Below are positions 1 through 7,244 of a stretch of DNA of 9,495 bases, in pieces. The stretch's first letter is position 1. The number at the start of each line of letters is the position of its first letter. Origin of the DNA: JAIYCX01 sp964353175. GTDB taxonomy: Bacteria > Bdellovibrionota_C > UBA2361 > SZUA-149 > DAOLCO01. The notes beneath the pieces were generated by a model. The model made no database searches. It was not told the DNA's origin and saw nothing but the letters and a program-made list of their open reading frames with translations. Position numbers and translations under genes: made by a program. The DNA is taken from NCBI GenBank assembly GCA_964353175.1, contig CAYGUX010000050.1:1-9495 (forward strand). The letters are read 5' to 3'.

Positions 1-1043
1 GGATTCAGGAGATAACTATTGTTTTAGTCAATGGTGAAATCCTTAAAATTAGACGGGGCCAGCAAACACTTAGCAGTTTAGCACAACTAAATAGTTTAGA
101 TTTAGAAAGTTTAATTGAGATACAAAAACCTGAATTAAAAAAAGCGATAGGTCCTGATTTAAGTAAGGGAATGGATTTGATAGATCTCTTTATTGGCGCA
201 GAAGGTATTTTCGGTGTGCTGACAGAAGTAGTTGTGCGCTTAGAGAGAAAACCCAAGGAGATAATCGGATTTCTGCAATTTTTTAAGGAAGAATCTCTTG
301 CTCTTAAATTAGTCGAAGATTTAAGAAGTTCTTTTAGAAAGAATTTAATGGCAATTGAATTCTTTGATAATGTGTCTATTCAATATGCTTTGAAGTCTAA
401 GAAACCTTTTGGAGAAAAAATTCAGGCCATATTAAATGAAGGGGCTGATGGAGCAGTGTTTTTTGAGCTAGATTTAGAATCATATAGTGGTGACTTAGAC
501 TTATTTCTTGAATCTTATATGGAAATTTCGGGTGCTCTCGGTATAAATGTCGAGCACTGTGTAATGGCTTTAGATGCTAGTGAGCTAGAAGATATTAAAA
601 GTTTTCGTCATGCAGTGCCGGAACAAATTAATGCAAATATCCTGGAGAGAAAAAAGACCTGTTCTCGCATTAGGAAAGTGAGCACTGATATGGCTGTGGC
701 TGATGAGCATTTAGAGGAGATAATAAAGATCTATCGAGATGTATTTTCTGCAGAAGGCTTAGAATTTGCCATCTTTGGTCACATCGGGGACAATCACTTG
801 CATGTAAATGTTCTACCTGATGGCGAGGCTCAGTTAGATGCAGCCTTAATTGCTTATGCTAAAATAGCAGAGAAGGTAGTGGCTTTGGGTGGTGTCGTGT
901 CTGCAGAACATGGTATAGGAAGGATTAAGAAAGAGTTTTTTCAAAAACAATTTAATTCAGATCAAATTACTCAGCTGAAGGGAATCAAAAGCAGACTTGA
1001 TCCGGACTTTAAACTTAATAGTGGCGTACTCTTTGATGTTTAA
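1..1043 (+). CDS. FAD-linked oxidase, GlcD / D-lactate dehydrogenase type (5' partial)
   Basis: The frame is open from the window edge (first complete codon at base 3) to TAA at 1041-1043, giving 346 visible residues; the true start and the first part of the FAD-binding domain lie outside. The visible part begins in the PCMH-type FAD domain and contains LFIGAEGIFGVLTEVVVRL (about residues 62-80), the classic end of that domain in this family. The C-terminal oxidase domain follows, with VSTDMAVA, the metal/substrate-site motif GHIGDNHLHVN (bases 777-809) and SAEHGIGRIKKEFF near the end, then LDPDFKLNSG where relatives usually read LDP..NPG. Family members oxidise 2-hydroxy acids such as glycolate, D-lactate or D-2-hydroxyglutarate with flavin and pass electrons to a quinone, cytochrome or partner protein; the substrate cannot be told from this fragment. 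No Fe-S domain follows on the C-terminal side. The next gene starts 20 bases downstream on the same strand, so co-transcription is likely. Confidence 0.93.
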   Translation, partial: IQEITIVLVNGEILKIRRGQQTLSSLAQLNSLDLESLIEIQKPELKKAIGPDLSKGMDLIDLFIGAEGIFGVLTEVVVRLERKPKEIIGFLQFFKEESLALKLVEDLRSSFRKNLMAIEFFDNVSIQYALKSKKPFGEKIQAILNEGADGAVFFELDLESYSGDLDLFLESYMEISGALGINVEHCVMALDASELEDIKSFRHAVPEQINANILERKKTCSRIRKVSTDMAVADEHLEEIIKIYRDVFSAEGLEFAIFGHIGDNHLHVNVLPDGEAQLDAALIAYAKIAEKVVALGGVVSAEHGIGRIKKEFFQKQFNSDQITQLKGIKSRLDPDFKLNSGVLFDV

Positions 1044-1063
1044 AATATTCGTAGGAGAATAAA

Positions 1064-2065
1064 GTGAATCAAACCGCAAAAACATTCTTAGCTATTGGAT
1101 TAGTTCTATCTTTATGGGCAGGTGCAGTCGGTATCAGTCAGTATGTTCAGAATGAACCTGAGAGAAAGTTAGTTGCAGAAGGGAAGTTACCTCACGATCA
1201 TTCTAGGGGGAAGTTGGGTGATGGAGAAAAGCCCGAAGCCCATCAGCATAGTGAGAAAGATGTTTTTTCAGAATTCGTAGGTAGGCTTGAAACTGCGGTA
1301 GAGGAAGAACCTGAAAACTTTGATAAAAAAATGGAACTTGCTAATGCCTATTTTCAAGCTGGAGTGGGAATGGGTGATGCGAACTATTTAAAGAGAGCTG
1401 CGGGTCTATATCATGAAATTGTAGAGAAAGATGATACTAAAACAGATGCTTTACTTGGATTAGCTACTTTAAGTTTACACGTTGGAGTTTTTGAAAAAGC
1501 AATTGAATACTATGAAAAGTATATTAAGTTAGTGCCTACTGATCTTGGCGCTAAAGCTAATCTAGCTCTAGCGAAAGGTAGGGGTGGCGATACTCCTAGT
1601 GGATTAAAGCTTGTAAATGAAGTTTTAGCAAAAGAGTCTAAGTTTGTGATTGGTTTGGTCACTAAGGGAATCTTATTAAAAGAGTCCGGTAAGCTAAAAC
1701 AATCAAAAGCATTATTTGATCAGGCGATGAGTTTAGAAGAGAATCCTGCTTTAAAAGATCGAATCGCCCAGTTAAGCAGTACGGACGAGCAAAAAAGTTT
1801 AAGGTCCGGTACTCCGACGAAATCAAAGGTTGAAGCTTATTTTAAGAATCACGAGATCTTAAAGAATAAATTTAAAGATTTATATGAAGAAGGGAGTACA
1901 ATTATTGTAAATTTAGAGAATTTTCCAGTGGAAGGCATGCCTCCATTTGCTAGAGCGAAGTTAGAGGCTAGCTTATTAAAGGTGATTGAAGATGCTGGAT
2001 ATAAGGCCATCATTTTAAAGAGTGCTGAGAATGGAAGTGAGTTAATAAAGGTTGAGGTAAAATAA
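1064..2065 (+). CDS. Membrane-anchored TPR-repeat protein with His-rich linker
   Basis: A 333-residue protein starting at GTG 1064, supported by AGGAG at 1053-1057 with six bases of spacing. An N-terminal hydrophobic segment (about residues 7-27), with a lysine before it and no clear cleavage site, suggests a signal anchor with the rest outside the cytoplasm. A charged linker follows with HDH (44-46) and HQH (60-62). Residues of about 84-225 form helical TPR-like repeats, including a clear unit around YLKRAAGLYHEIVEKD and AIEYYEKYIKLVP, similar in style to CcmH/NrfG assembly factors. The last 80 residues (about 252-333) read as a separate small alpha/beta domain (STIIVNLENFP, AGYKAIILKS) that I do not recognise. 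TPRs bind protein partners, so a scaffold or assembly role is plausible, but the partner is unknown. It sits between the oxidase and a glycosyltransferase whose ATG follows its TAA directly, so translation of the two is probably coupled. Confidence 0.85.
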   Translation: MNQTAKTFLAIGLVLSLWAGAVGISQYVQNEPERKLVAEGKLPHDHSRGKLGDGEKPEAHQHSEKDVFSEFVGRLETAVEEEPENFDKKMELANAYFQAGVGMGDANYLKRAAGLYHEIVEKDDTKTDALLGLATLSLHVGVFEKAIEYYEKYIKLVPTDLGAKANLALAKGRGGDTPSGLKLVNEVLAKESKFVIGLVTKGILLKESGKLKQSKALFDQAMSLEENPALKDRIAQLSSTDEQKSLRSGTPTKSKVEAYFKNHEILKNKFKDLYEEGSTIIVNLENFPVEGMPPFARAKLEASLLKVIEDAGYKAIILKSAENGSELIKVEVK

Positions 2066-2875
2066 ATGGCAACACAGGTAACTCATACTTTCCAAAGGAT
2101 AGAGCCCTTAGAAGCTGGTAGTCAGCTTATAAGTTTAGTGATTCCTATTTATAATGAAGGTGATCATCTCCAAGAATTTTTAGAGAGAATAGATTCATTG
2201 GAGTTGCCTGTGCAGAAAGAACTTATTATCATAGATGATTGTTCTAAAGATAATTCACTCGAAATTATTAAGAAGTTTGAGTTTAAGTCACCTTATAAAC
2301 TGATAGAAAAGACTATTAATGAAGGTAAGGGAGCGGCGATTAGGACTGGATTCGACGTAGCTAATGGCACTATCATTGGTGTTCAAGATGCCGATTTTGA
2401 ATACGATATATATGACTTGCCATTAGTCCTAGAGCCGATTTTGAGCGGTGCGGCAGATGTAGTGTTTGGGTCCCGGTATAAAAATAGTTTATTGGTGCAT
2501 AGAACTTTTCATTACTTAGTTAATAGAGTTCTTACAATATTTAGTAATTTAGCTTCTGGCCTGTTTATAAGTGATATGGAGACTTGTTATAAGTTTTTTA
2601 AGGCGGATGTTATAAAGTTTATCATTCTAGAAGCAGGCCGATTTGGATTTGAACCAGAGATTACAGCTAAGATCGCAAAATTAAAATTAAGAATTGCAGA
2701 AGTGCCAATTAGCTATTTCCCTAGGAATTATATTGAAGGGAAAAAAATAACTTGGAAAGATGGAATAGCGGCCCTAGGGCATATCGTCCGGTTCAACTAT
2801 TTTACCTCTTGGGACAAGTGTTTTAAGAAGTCGTTACCTGAAAAATATATTCCTCGTAGCCATCATTGGTTGTAG
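2066..2875 (+). CDS. Family 2 glycosyltransferase, polyprenyl-phosphate mannose/glucose synthase-like
   Basis: A 269-residue GT-A fold glycosyltransferase. In order: SLVIPIYNEGDHL (23-35) and IIIDDCSKDNS (54-64) for nucleotide-sugar binding, EGKGAAIRTGFDVANG (86-101), the metal-binding QDADFEYD (107-114, DAD motif), VFGSRYK (133-139), SDMETCYKFFK (169-179), GFEPEITAKIAK (194-205) and VPISYFPRNYIEGKKI (213-228). This set is typical of the dolichol/undecaprenyl-phosphate mannosyl- or glucosyltransferase branch (DPM1-like), which transfers a sugar from GDP-Man or UDP-Glc to a lipid phosphate at the cytoplasmic membrane face. No transmembrane segments are visible at the C terminus, so it resembles the soluble DPM1 form rather than the membrane-anchored GtrB form. 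The ATG directly abuts the TAA of the TPR gene, with a GAGGT Shine-Dalgarno inside that gene. Donor and acceptor are not determined by sequence. It ends the + strand block and converges on the polysaccharide export operon. Confidence 0.9.
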   Translation: MATQVTHTFQRIEPLEAGSQLISLVIPIYNEGDHLQEFLERIDSLELPVQKELIIIDDCSKDNSLEIIKKFEFKSPYKLIEKTINEGKGAAIRTGFDVANGTIIGVQDADFEYDIYDLPLVLEPILSGAADVVFGSRYKNSLLVHRTFHYLVNRVLTIFSNLASGLFISDMETCYKFFKADVIKFIILEAGRFGFEPEITAKIAKLKLRIAEVPISYFPRNYIEGKKITWKDGIAALGHIVRFNYFTSWDKCFKKSLPEKYIPRSHHWL

Positions 2876-2889
2876 GGCCTTCGGCTTTA
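2873..2889 (+). terminator. Weak hairpin between convergent genes
   Basis: TAGGGCC-TTC-GGCTTTA can pair over seven positions as + strand RNA (three G-C, two A-U and two G-U pairs). It overlaps the stop codon of the glycosyltransferase and sits in the only gap between the two convergent blocks. Only three T residues follow the core stem, and the - strand version loses the two G-U pairs, so it is at best a weak terminator for the + strand transcript. No better terminator was found for the - strand operon inside the gap. Confidence 0.3.
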
Positions 2890-2902
2890 GAGTTGAGGTC
2901 AG

Positions 2903-4186
2903 CTAAGGAGTGCTAAATAGCGCAAGATTTTTTAAGCTTTTATACAGAGAGTTTATTTTAAATAGTTCTAAGAAGCGGTTGATCTTCTGTCCAATTCGTA
3001 TCTCTCTTGATTGTACTAGCGTATTTAGAGTGCTTTCTAAGCCATTAATTTTTTCATTTAAACTAGTGATTTCATTAATTCTCTCACCGTGCGCAATTTG
3101 AACTCCTAGATGTTTGCCAGACCAATCTTGTAGATAGTTAGTTTTTACTTCTAAATCCGTTTTCGTCTCAGAAGTTTTTTCTAATAAATTATTTACTTTC
3201 TGAAGGAAGCTTAACGAACTAGTTTCCCAGTCTGGCCAATTACTCGCCTCGAAAATTGCTTCTGTTTTTAGTCTATCTAAGTAGTCTGGGGAAGTTTTAA
3301 GAGAATTTAATGCATTCACAACTCCAGCTTCATCATCGACATCTAGTATGATGCTATTAACATCGTTTTTCATATACTCTTCATGCCCAGTAACATTGTA
3401 AATTATTGCTGTGCCACCGCAATGAAAAATCTCTAATGGAGGTCCAAACATACCTTCCACATAACTTAATTTTACTAGGACATCGCAAGATCTGTATATC
3501 TTGGGGGTATCTATGTTTTTTACAGAAGAAAATATTCTATCTATCCCTTCGATAGAGGATACGTCTTTTGATGAGGTTAGTAACCAGATCTCGTCTGCCT
3601 GGCTTTTTTTAGCAAGCTCTATGGCTTTCTCTGTGTTTTTGAAAAAAACTCCAAGAGGCCCTTCTATGAGTACTCGTAATTTGCCTCTTTCTCTTGGTGC
3701 GTAAGCATCACCATCTTGATTATATATATCCTTCCTAATGCCATTAAGTACGAGTTCAGAGTCTCGGTTAAAGTGTGATTTTAGGTGCTTTTGAATCCAG
3801 CTAGCTTCTGTGATTATGGGTAGGTTAAATATGTACACGCCATCAGCCCACTTTCTTGTTGCGTAGTCGTTTTCTAAGTAAAAGCGTGATTCTATGGATT
3901 GGTTAAAGAAGCTATAGACCTTTGCATTGACTTTGTGTAATTTATAGACGGTCACCCACCACGTGGCCATGGCGATATCGAATTCCAGATTTTTGGCTTC
4001 ATCTAGCGTTTTATATTTAAAGCTTGCACCTTTATCATGCCATAGAGGTACGCTAGGCTCTACCGATTCTTCAGTCAAGATAGTTACATCTATACCTGAT
4101 TCCTGTAGGTAGCTTGCGTGTTGAAAAATAACATAAGTGCCACCACTAATGTCAGCTGACCCAAGTAATATTGCGATCTTCGTCAT
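2903..4186 (-). CDS. Family 4 glycosyltransferase with C-terminal coiled coil
   Basis: A 427-residue GT-B type glycosyltransferase, last gene of the - strand operon. The N-terminal Rossmann half begins MTKIAILLGSADISGGTY with the glycine-rich acceptor-side loop; the C-terminal half has RVLIEGPLGVFFKNTEKAIELA (about 171-192) and the donor-binding GT4 signature VEGMFGPPLEIFHCGGTAI (243-261), with E251 as the second Glu of the EX7E-like motif. The style resembles the rhamnosyltransferases of rhamnan or S-layer glycan synthesis (WsaF-like), but sugar specificity is inference. Residues of about 327-395 are predicted from the heptad pattern to be a coiled coil (TSLNEKINGLESTLNTLVQS), ending in SREIRIGQKINRF, which resembles the S-x-swRiTkPLR tail seen in many polysaccharide glycosyltransferases. 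Its ATG overlaps the TGA of the HAD gene by four bases (ATGA), so translation is coupled. GGAGG lies about 11 bases upstream of the start, inside the upstream gene. Confidence 0.88.
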   Translation of the reverse strand: MTKIAILLGSADISGGTYVIFQHASYLQESGIDVTILTEESVEPSVPLWHDKGASFKYKTLDEAKNLEFDIAMATWWVTVYKLHKVNAKVYSFFNQSIESRFYLENDYATRKWADGVYIFNLPIITEASWIQKHLKSHFNRDSELVLNGIRKDIYNQDGDAYAPRERGKLRVLIEGPLGVFFKNTEKAIELAKKSQADEIWLLTSSKDVSSIEGIDRIFSSVKNIDTPKIYRSCDVLVKLSYVEGMFGPPLEIFHCGGTAIIYNVTGHEEYMKNDVNSIILDVDDEAGVVNALNSLKTSPDYLDRLKTEAIFEASNWPDWETSSLSFLQKVNNLLEKTSETKTDLEVKTNYLQDWSGKHLGVQIAHGERINEITSLNEKINGLESTLNTLVQSREIRIGQKINRFLELFKINSLYKSLKNLALFSTP

Positions 4187-6255
4187 ATCCGCCAGATCCT
4201 CCGAATGAAATTAAATGCCTTAGATCTACCATCTCCAAAGGCTAGCTGAAATTGATACCACCCATAGAGGTGACGTAGAAATGAAATTCCTAGTGTTTTA
4301 AACGTTAAGGCAGGCCACATACTATCTTTAAGAAGTATATGTGGATTTCTAAAAAATTGAATAGTGTTGTCAAACTTAGTATTTAATGGAACCTTGTCAC
4401 TTGTGAATTCAGAAAATTCAAATACCCCGAAATTCTCAAAGTGAGAGATTGTTTCAATGAACTTCAGTTCTTCTTCAGTAGGTAGTAGCACCATAGAAGC
4501 ATGAAATTCAGCAATCATTCTGTCAAAGTACTCTATATTAAAATGTGTTCGACCAAAAATAGAACATAGTTTTTCAAAAATTAAATAGTAGGAATCTAGT
4601 AGCGGGGAAATCTTGTCATTAAATAGCTGGGTCTCATAAGGGTGAGCGCTGAGTCTTACATCAATTTTGCCGGTGGTGTCCCGGATATATTCCGTAGCGC
4701 TACCATGTGAGGCCCCAAGAAGTATCTCATATACGCTAAGTGTATTAGAGAATATCCAGGCACCATACTCAGTGGCTTCGGGTAGAGGAGAGAAGATAAT
4801 TCCTTCCTTTTTATTGGTTTCACTAGTGTTAGGAGACGTAAATAGACCTAGATAGTAGCCATGAATGCAGGTGTTCTCTGAAAGGATCTTTCTTAGATTG
4901 TCTTGCATTGAGCCTTTCCAGCCTACATCTACTATGGAAAACTCAGTACTATCAAGTGAAACTCCAAATGAATTTATGTAGGAGAGAAAATTTTCTTTCT
5001 GTTGAGTCCTTCTTTTTTCATACTCTTTTTTGAATAGTTCATTACTAACTATCGAATTAAATATGTCGCTTGTAGAAAAGTTTTCTTCTCTAGTTTCAAA
5101 GTCTAGAGAAGAACTTTCAATAAATTGATTTACCCAGAATTCTTCTAGATTGAGACTTAGTAGAAAGTCTCTACCAGAGATATTTATGTATTGCCTGAAT
5201 AAAATTTCAAAATTTTCCTCTTCGATAGACTTCAAGGAGGGTAAGAAAGTTGATTTTCTGGAAGCGAGGAAGTAGTGAGATGTGATTGACTCTTCGCCAA
5301 TTAAGGTACTTTGATATAGATCAAAAATTTTCTTTAGAAACTCTCCTTCTCGAGAGAGAAAAAAGACGTCTTTTACGTTATCCTCTCTTAACTTTCTATA
5401 TAGCCTGTTAATGAAGGAGTATAGGGTGAGCGTGATGTTAGAGAAAATAGGGCCATTTCCTAATATCGGATTAACTTTATTCCATATTTCTTGTCTTGTG
5501 AGGTCTAGAGATTGCTCCTTTAAGAATAGCTCTTCATCAGCACTCTTTTTCAGAGACCTATCTAAGTGAATAGCATTTAATCCTTTTGTTTTGGGACATT
5601 CGAAGTCAGAGTGAAGATTGTCTCCGATCATGGTGGTCTTTTGGGGAGTTAGAGAACACTCGGAAATAACTAGATCGTATAGCTTCCCTGAACGTTTTGT
5701 TTTTTGGTATTCACTTGATACATAGACCTTAGAGAATAGGTGGTGGATCTTGTGATGCTTTAGAATTTGTTCAATGGCATTTTTAGATAGATAGAAGTCT
5801 GAAACTAGTATTAGTTCTTTACCTGATTTTTTTTCTTGATCTAGATAGCTAATAGTTTGATCTAGAAGGATTTGATGTTTGATTTCTAGTTGAACTTCTA
5901 CTTTGGTTGAAAGCTCAACAAACTCTTCCTGACTTAGTAGGGGTTGTAGGTCTTTATAAAGCTTGTGAATGTGTTGGTAGAAGATAGCTGAAAATTCTGG
6001 GAAAAAGAAATCGTCATCATTGCCAAAATTTTTATTCTTTACGCAGAGTTCTAATTCTATCCCGGCTCGAATCCTATAGGTTTCATCAGCAGGAACCCTT
6101 AGGCCAAGTTGTTCCCGTATCTCCGCCGCCCATAGGTATTTAATATATTCAGGATGAACATCTCTCGTGACGCAAGTATCAAAAAAATCAACTAAGAGTG
6201 TTTCCGTATCTGAGTGACTTTCTATGGAGGTTTCTTTTAAACTCATCATACTCAT
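4183..6255 (-). CDS. HAD-superfamily hydrolase domain fused to a large uncharacterised C-terminal region
   Basis: A 690-residue protein. Residues of about 18-235 form a HAD domain: motif I LVDFFDTCVTR (21-31), motif II ILVSDFYLS (149-157), motif III Lys in KTKRSGKLY (185-193) and motif IV MIGDNLHSDF (209-218). Motif I reads D-F-F-D-T, so the usual second Asp at +2 is Phe, with an Asp at +3; this DxFDT form is, to my knowledge, usual in the COG5610-type HAD proteins of surface-polysaccharide loci rather than a defect. The remaining 440 residues carry DVFFLSREGEFLKKIFDLYQ (296-315), ASRKSTFLP (331-339), VDVGWKGSMQDNL (442-454) and EILLGASHGSATEY (510-523), motifs I associate with the same protein type but with no established activity. 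No transmembrane segment is evident. The start at 6255 has GAAGG six bases upstream; ATGs also occur at residues 3 and 4. It overlaps both neighbours by ATGA, so it is made together with the methyltransferase and the glycosyltransferase. Confidence 0.85.
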   Translation of the reverse strand: MSMMSLKETSIESHSDTETLLVDFFDTCVTRDVHPEYIKYLWAAEIREQLGLRVPADETYRIRAGIELELCVKNKNFGNDDDFFFPEFSAIFYQHIHKLYKDLQPLLSQEEFVELSTKVEVQLEIKHQILLDQTISYLDQEKKSGKELILVSDFYLSKNAIEQILKHHKIHHLFSKVYVSSEYQKTKRSGKLYDLVISECSLTPQKTTMIGDNLHSDFECPKTKGLNAIHLDRSLKKSADEELFLKEQSLDLTRQEIWNKVNPILGNGPIFSNITLTLYSFINRLYRKLREDNVKDVFFLSREGEFLKKIFDLYQSTLIGEESITSHYFLASRKSTFLPSLKSIEEENFEILFRQYINISGRDFLLSLNLEEFWVNQFIESSSLDFETREENFSTSDIFNSIVSNELFKKEYEKRRTQQKENFLSYINSFGVSLDSTEFSIVDVGWKGSMQDNLRKILSENTCIHGYYLGLFTSPNTSETNKKEGIIFSPLPEATEYGAWIFSNTLSVYEILLGASHGSATEYIRDTTGKIDVRLSAHPYETQLFNDKISPLLDSYYLIFEKLCSIFGRTHFNIEYFDRMIAEFHASMVLLPTEEELKFIETISHFENFGVFEFSEFTSDKVPLNTKFDNTIQFFRNPHILLKDSMWPALTFKTLGISFLRHLYGWYQFQLAFGDGRSKAFNFIRRIWRI

Positions 6256-7238
6256 TCCACGCCTTCTAGTGCTTTAACTTTTGCATCGTACTCTTGAATT
6301 ATTTTCCAGCGTGTTTCAATGACCTCTTCCATTGCTTTAATAGCCTCGTCTTTGTCGTCAATTGTCTTGGTTAAGATTTTAATTACTTCATCTTTCTCAT
6401 GAATTCGTTTTTCAGTGGCTTGAATGGCGATATCTTTCTCTTTAACTAGATTCTCTATTGCTTGAATCGCAGTGTCTCTCTCTCTTATTCTTTCTTCAAG
6501 ATCATAAATGGTCGTTCTTAGTGGGTTAGAGTTTTCCTCATCGTACTCGGGCATGCTTAGCGCTGGTATGAATAGCCCTGAGATCTTGCTAAGATCAATC
6601 TTTAGGTCTCTATTAGAGTGGGTTGCAAGGAAAAAATATGAACCTTTTGGCTTTTGGTAATCCATTATTTGGCAAGAATTACTATGGCCTTCTACGTTAG
6701 TTCCAAAGACTACTCCGATTGAAATTATCTCTACGGAAGCAAAATGTTTTTCTAAGCTAGACTTTAAGTCTTGTTTGCTGAATTTATGCAAATGAAAAGG
6801 ATTGGGGCCATAGACTCTTTCGCATTCATCGTCGTAGTCTTTTTCGGGTACGCTTCCACATAATATGCCATCTTGTTTTAGCACTCGGGCAAGCTCTTGT
6901 ATCGCTAGATTTGGGTCTTCGATGTGTTCTAATGTTTCCAGTGAGACTATTGTATCAAATGTATTTGCTTCGGCAGTAAGTGAGCAGATGTTACCTAACG
7001 CAAAGGATTTCTTGTCGTTCGCAAACTGTTTAGTCGCATATTCTATCTCTGTTGCCGAAATGTCTATACCAAGGTAGCCACTTACTGTGGGGTTTTCACA
7101 GATTATATCTGAGCCATAGCCAATGCCGCAGGAAATATCTAGTACGGAACCACTGGCCAGGATAGAACAGATTTTATATCTATGTACATGCTCTGCTATA
7201 ATTGCTTTTCTGTCGTGTTGTAAGCTTATTCTCTCCAT
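6252..7238 (-). CDS. SAM-dependent methyltransferase with C-terminal 14-residue-repeat coiled coil
   Basis: A 328-residue protein with a class I Rossmann methyltransferase domain in residues 1 to about 210: SAM-binding motif I VLDISCGIGYGS (32-43), post-I acidic residue in GYLGIDIS (54-61, D59), motif III/IV region TFDTIVSLETLEHIEDP (93-109) and the downstream strand GILCGSVPEKDYD (124-136). After a linker, residues of about 243-328 are an uninterrupted charged helix. Four clear copies of a 14-residue unit, E/D-K/R-D-x-A-I-Q/K-A-x-E-x-x-I-x, start at 253, 267, 281 and 295, with a degenerate fifth at 309. Placement right after wzt suggests a glycan methyltransferase, possibly a chain terminator like E. 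coli O8 WbdD; methylation of internal residues or a nucleotide sugar is the alternative. No kinase domain is present. The ATG at 7238 has no close Shine-Dalgarno (GGAG is 16 bases away inside wzt), so re-initiation after the wzt stop is likely. Its TGA overlaps the next ATG. Confidence 0.88.
   Translation of the reverse strand: MERISLQHDRKAIIAEHVHRYKICSILASGSVLDISCGIGYGSDIICENPTVSGYLGIDISATEIEYATKQFANDKKSFALGNICSLTAEANTFDTIVSLETLEHIEDPNLAIQELARVLKQDGILCGSVPEKDYDDECERVYGPNPFHLHKFSKQDLKSSLEKHFASVEIISIGVVFGTNVEGHSNSCQIMDYQKPKGSYFFLATHSNRDLKIDLSKISGLFIPALSMPEYDEENSNPLRTTIYDLEERIRERDTAIQAIENLVKEKDIAIQATEKRIHEKDEVIKILTKTIDDKDEAIKAMEEVIETRWKIIQEYDAKVKALEGVE
6273..6482 (-). repeat. Coding tandem repeat of 42 bases (14-residue coiled-coil unit)
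   Basis: Residues 253-322 of the methyltransferase divide into five consecutive 14-residue units without gaps. The first four begin ERD, EKD, EKD and DKD and share Ile (or a close hydrophobic) at unit positions 6 and 13; the fifth (from residue 309) keeps only the hydrophobic spacing. Fourteen residues equals two heptads, so the unit is compatible with a parallel coiled coil. The DNA copies have diverged (for example GCTTGAAT is retained in two copies on the + strand), so the array is old or under protein-level selection rather than a fresh duplication. Confidence 0.8.
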
Positions 7239-7244
7239 CGGTGA

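Noticed and set aside
4183..6255. Idea that the HAD domain is inactive because motif I lacks the +2 Asp
   Set aside because: The DxFDT form recurs in this HAD branch as I know it, and motifs II-IV are intact, so degeneration is not supported.
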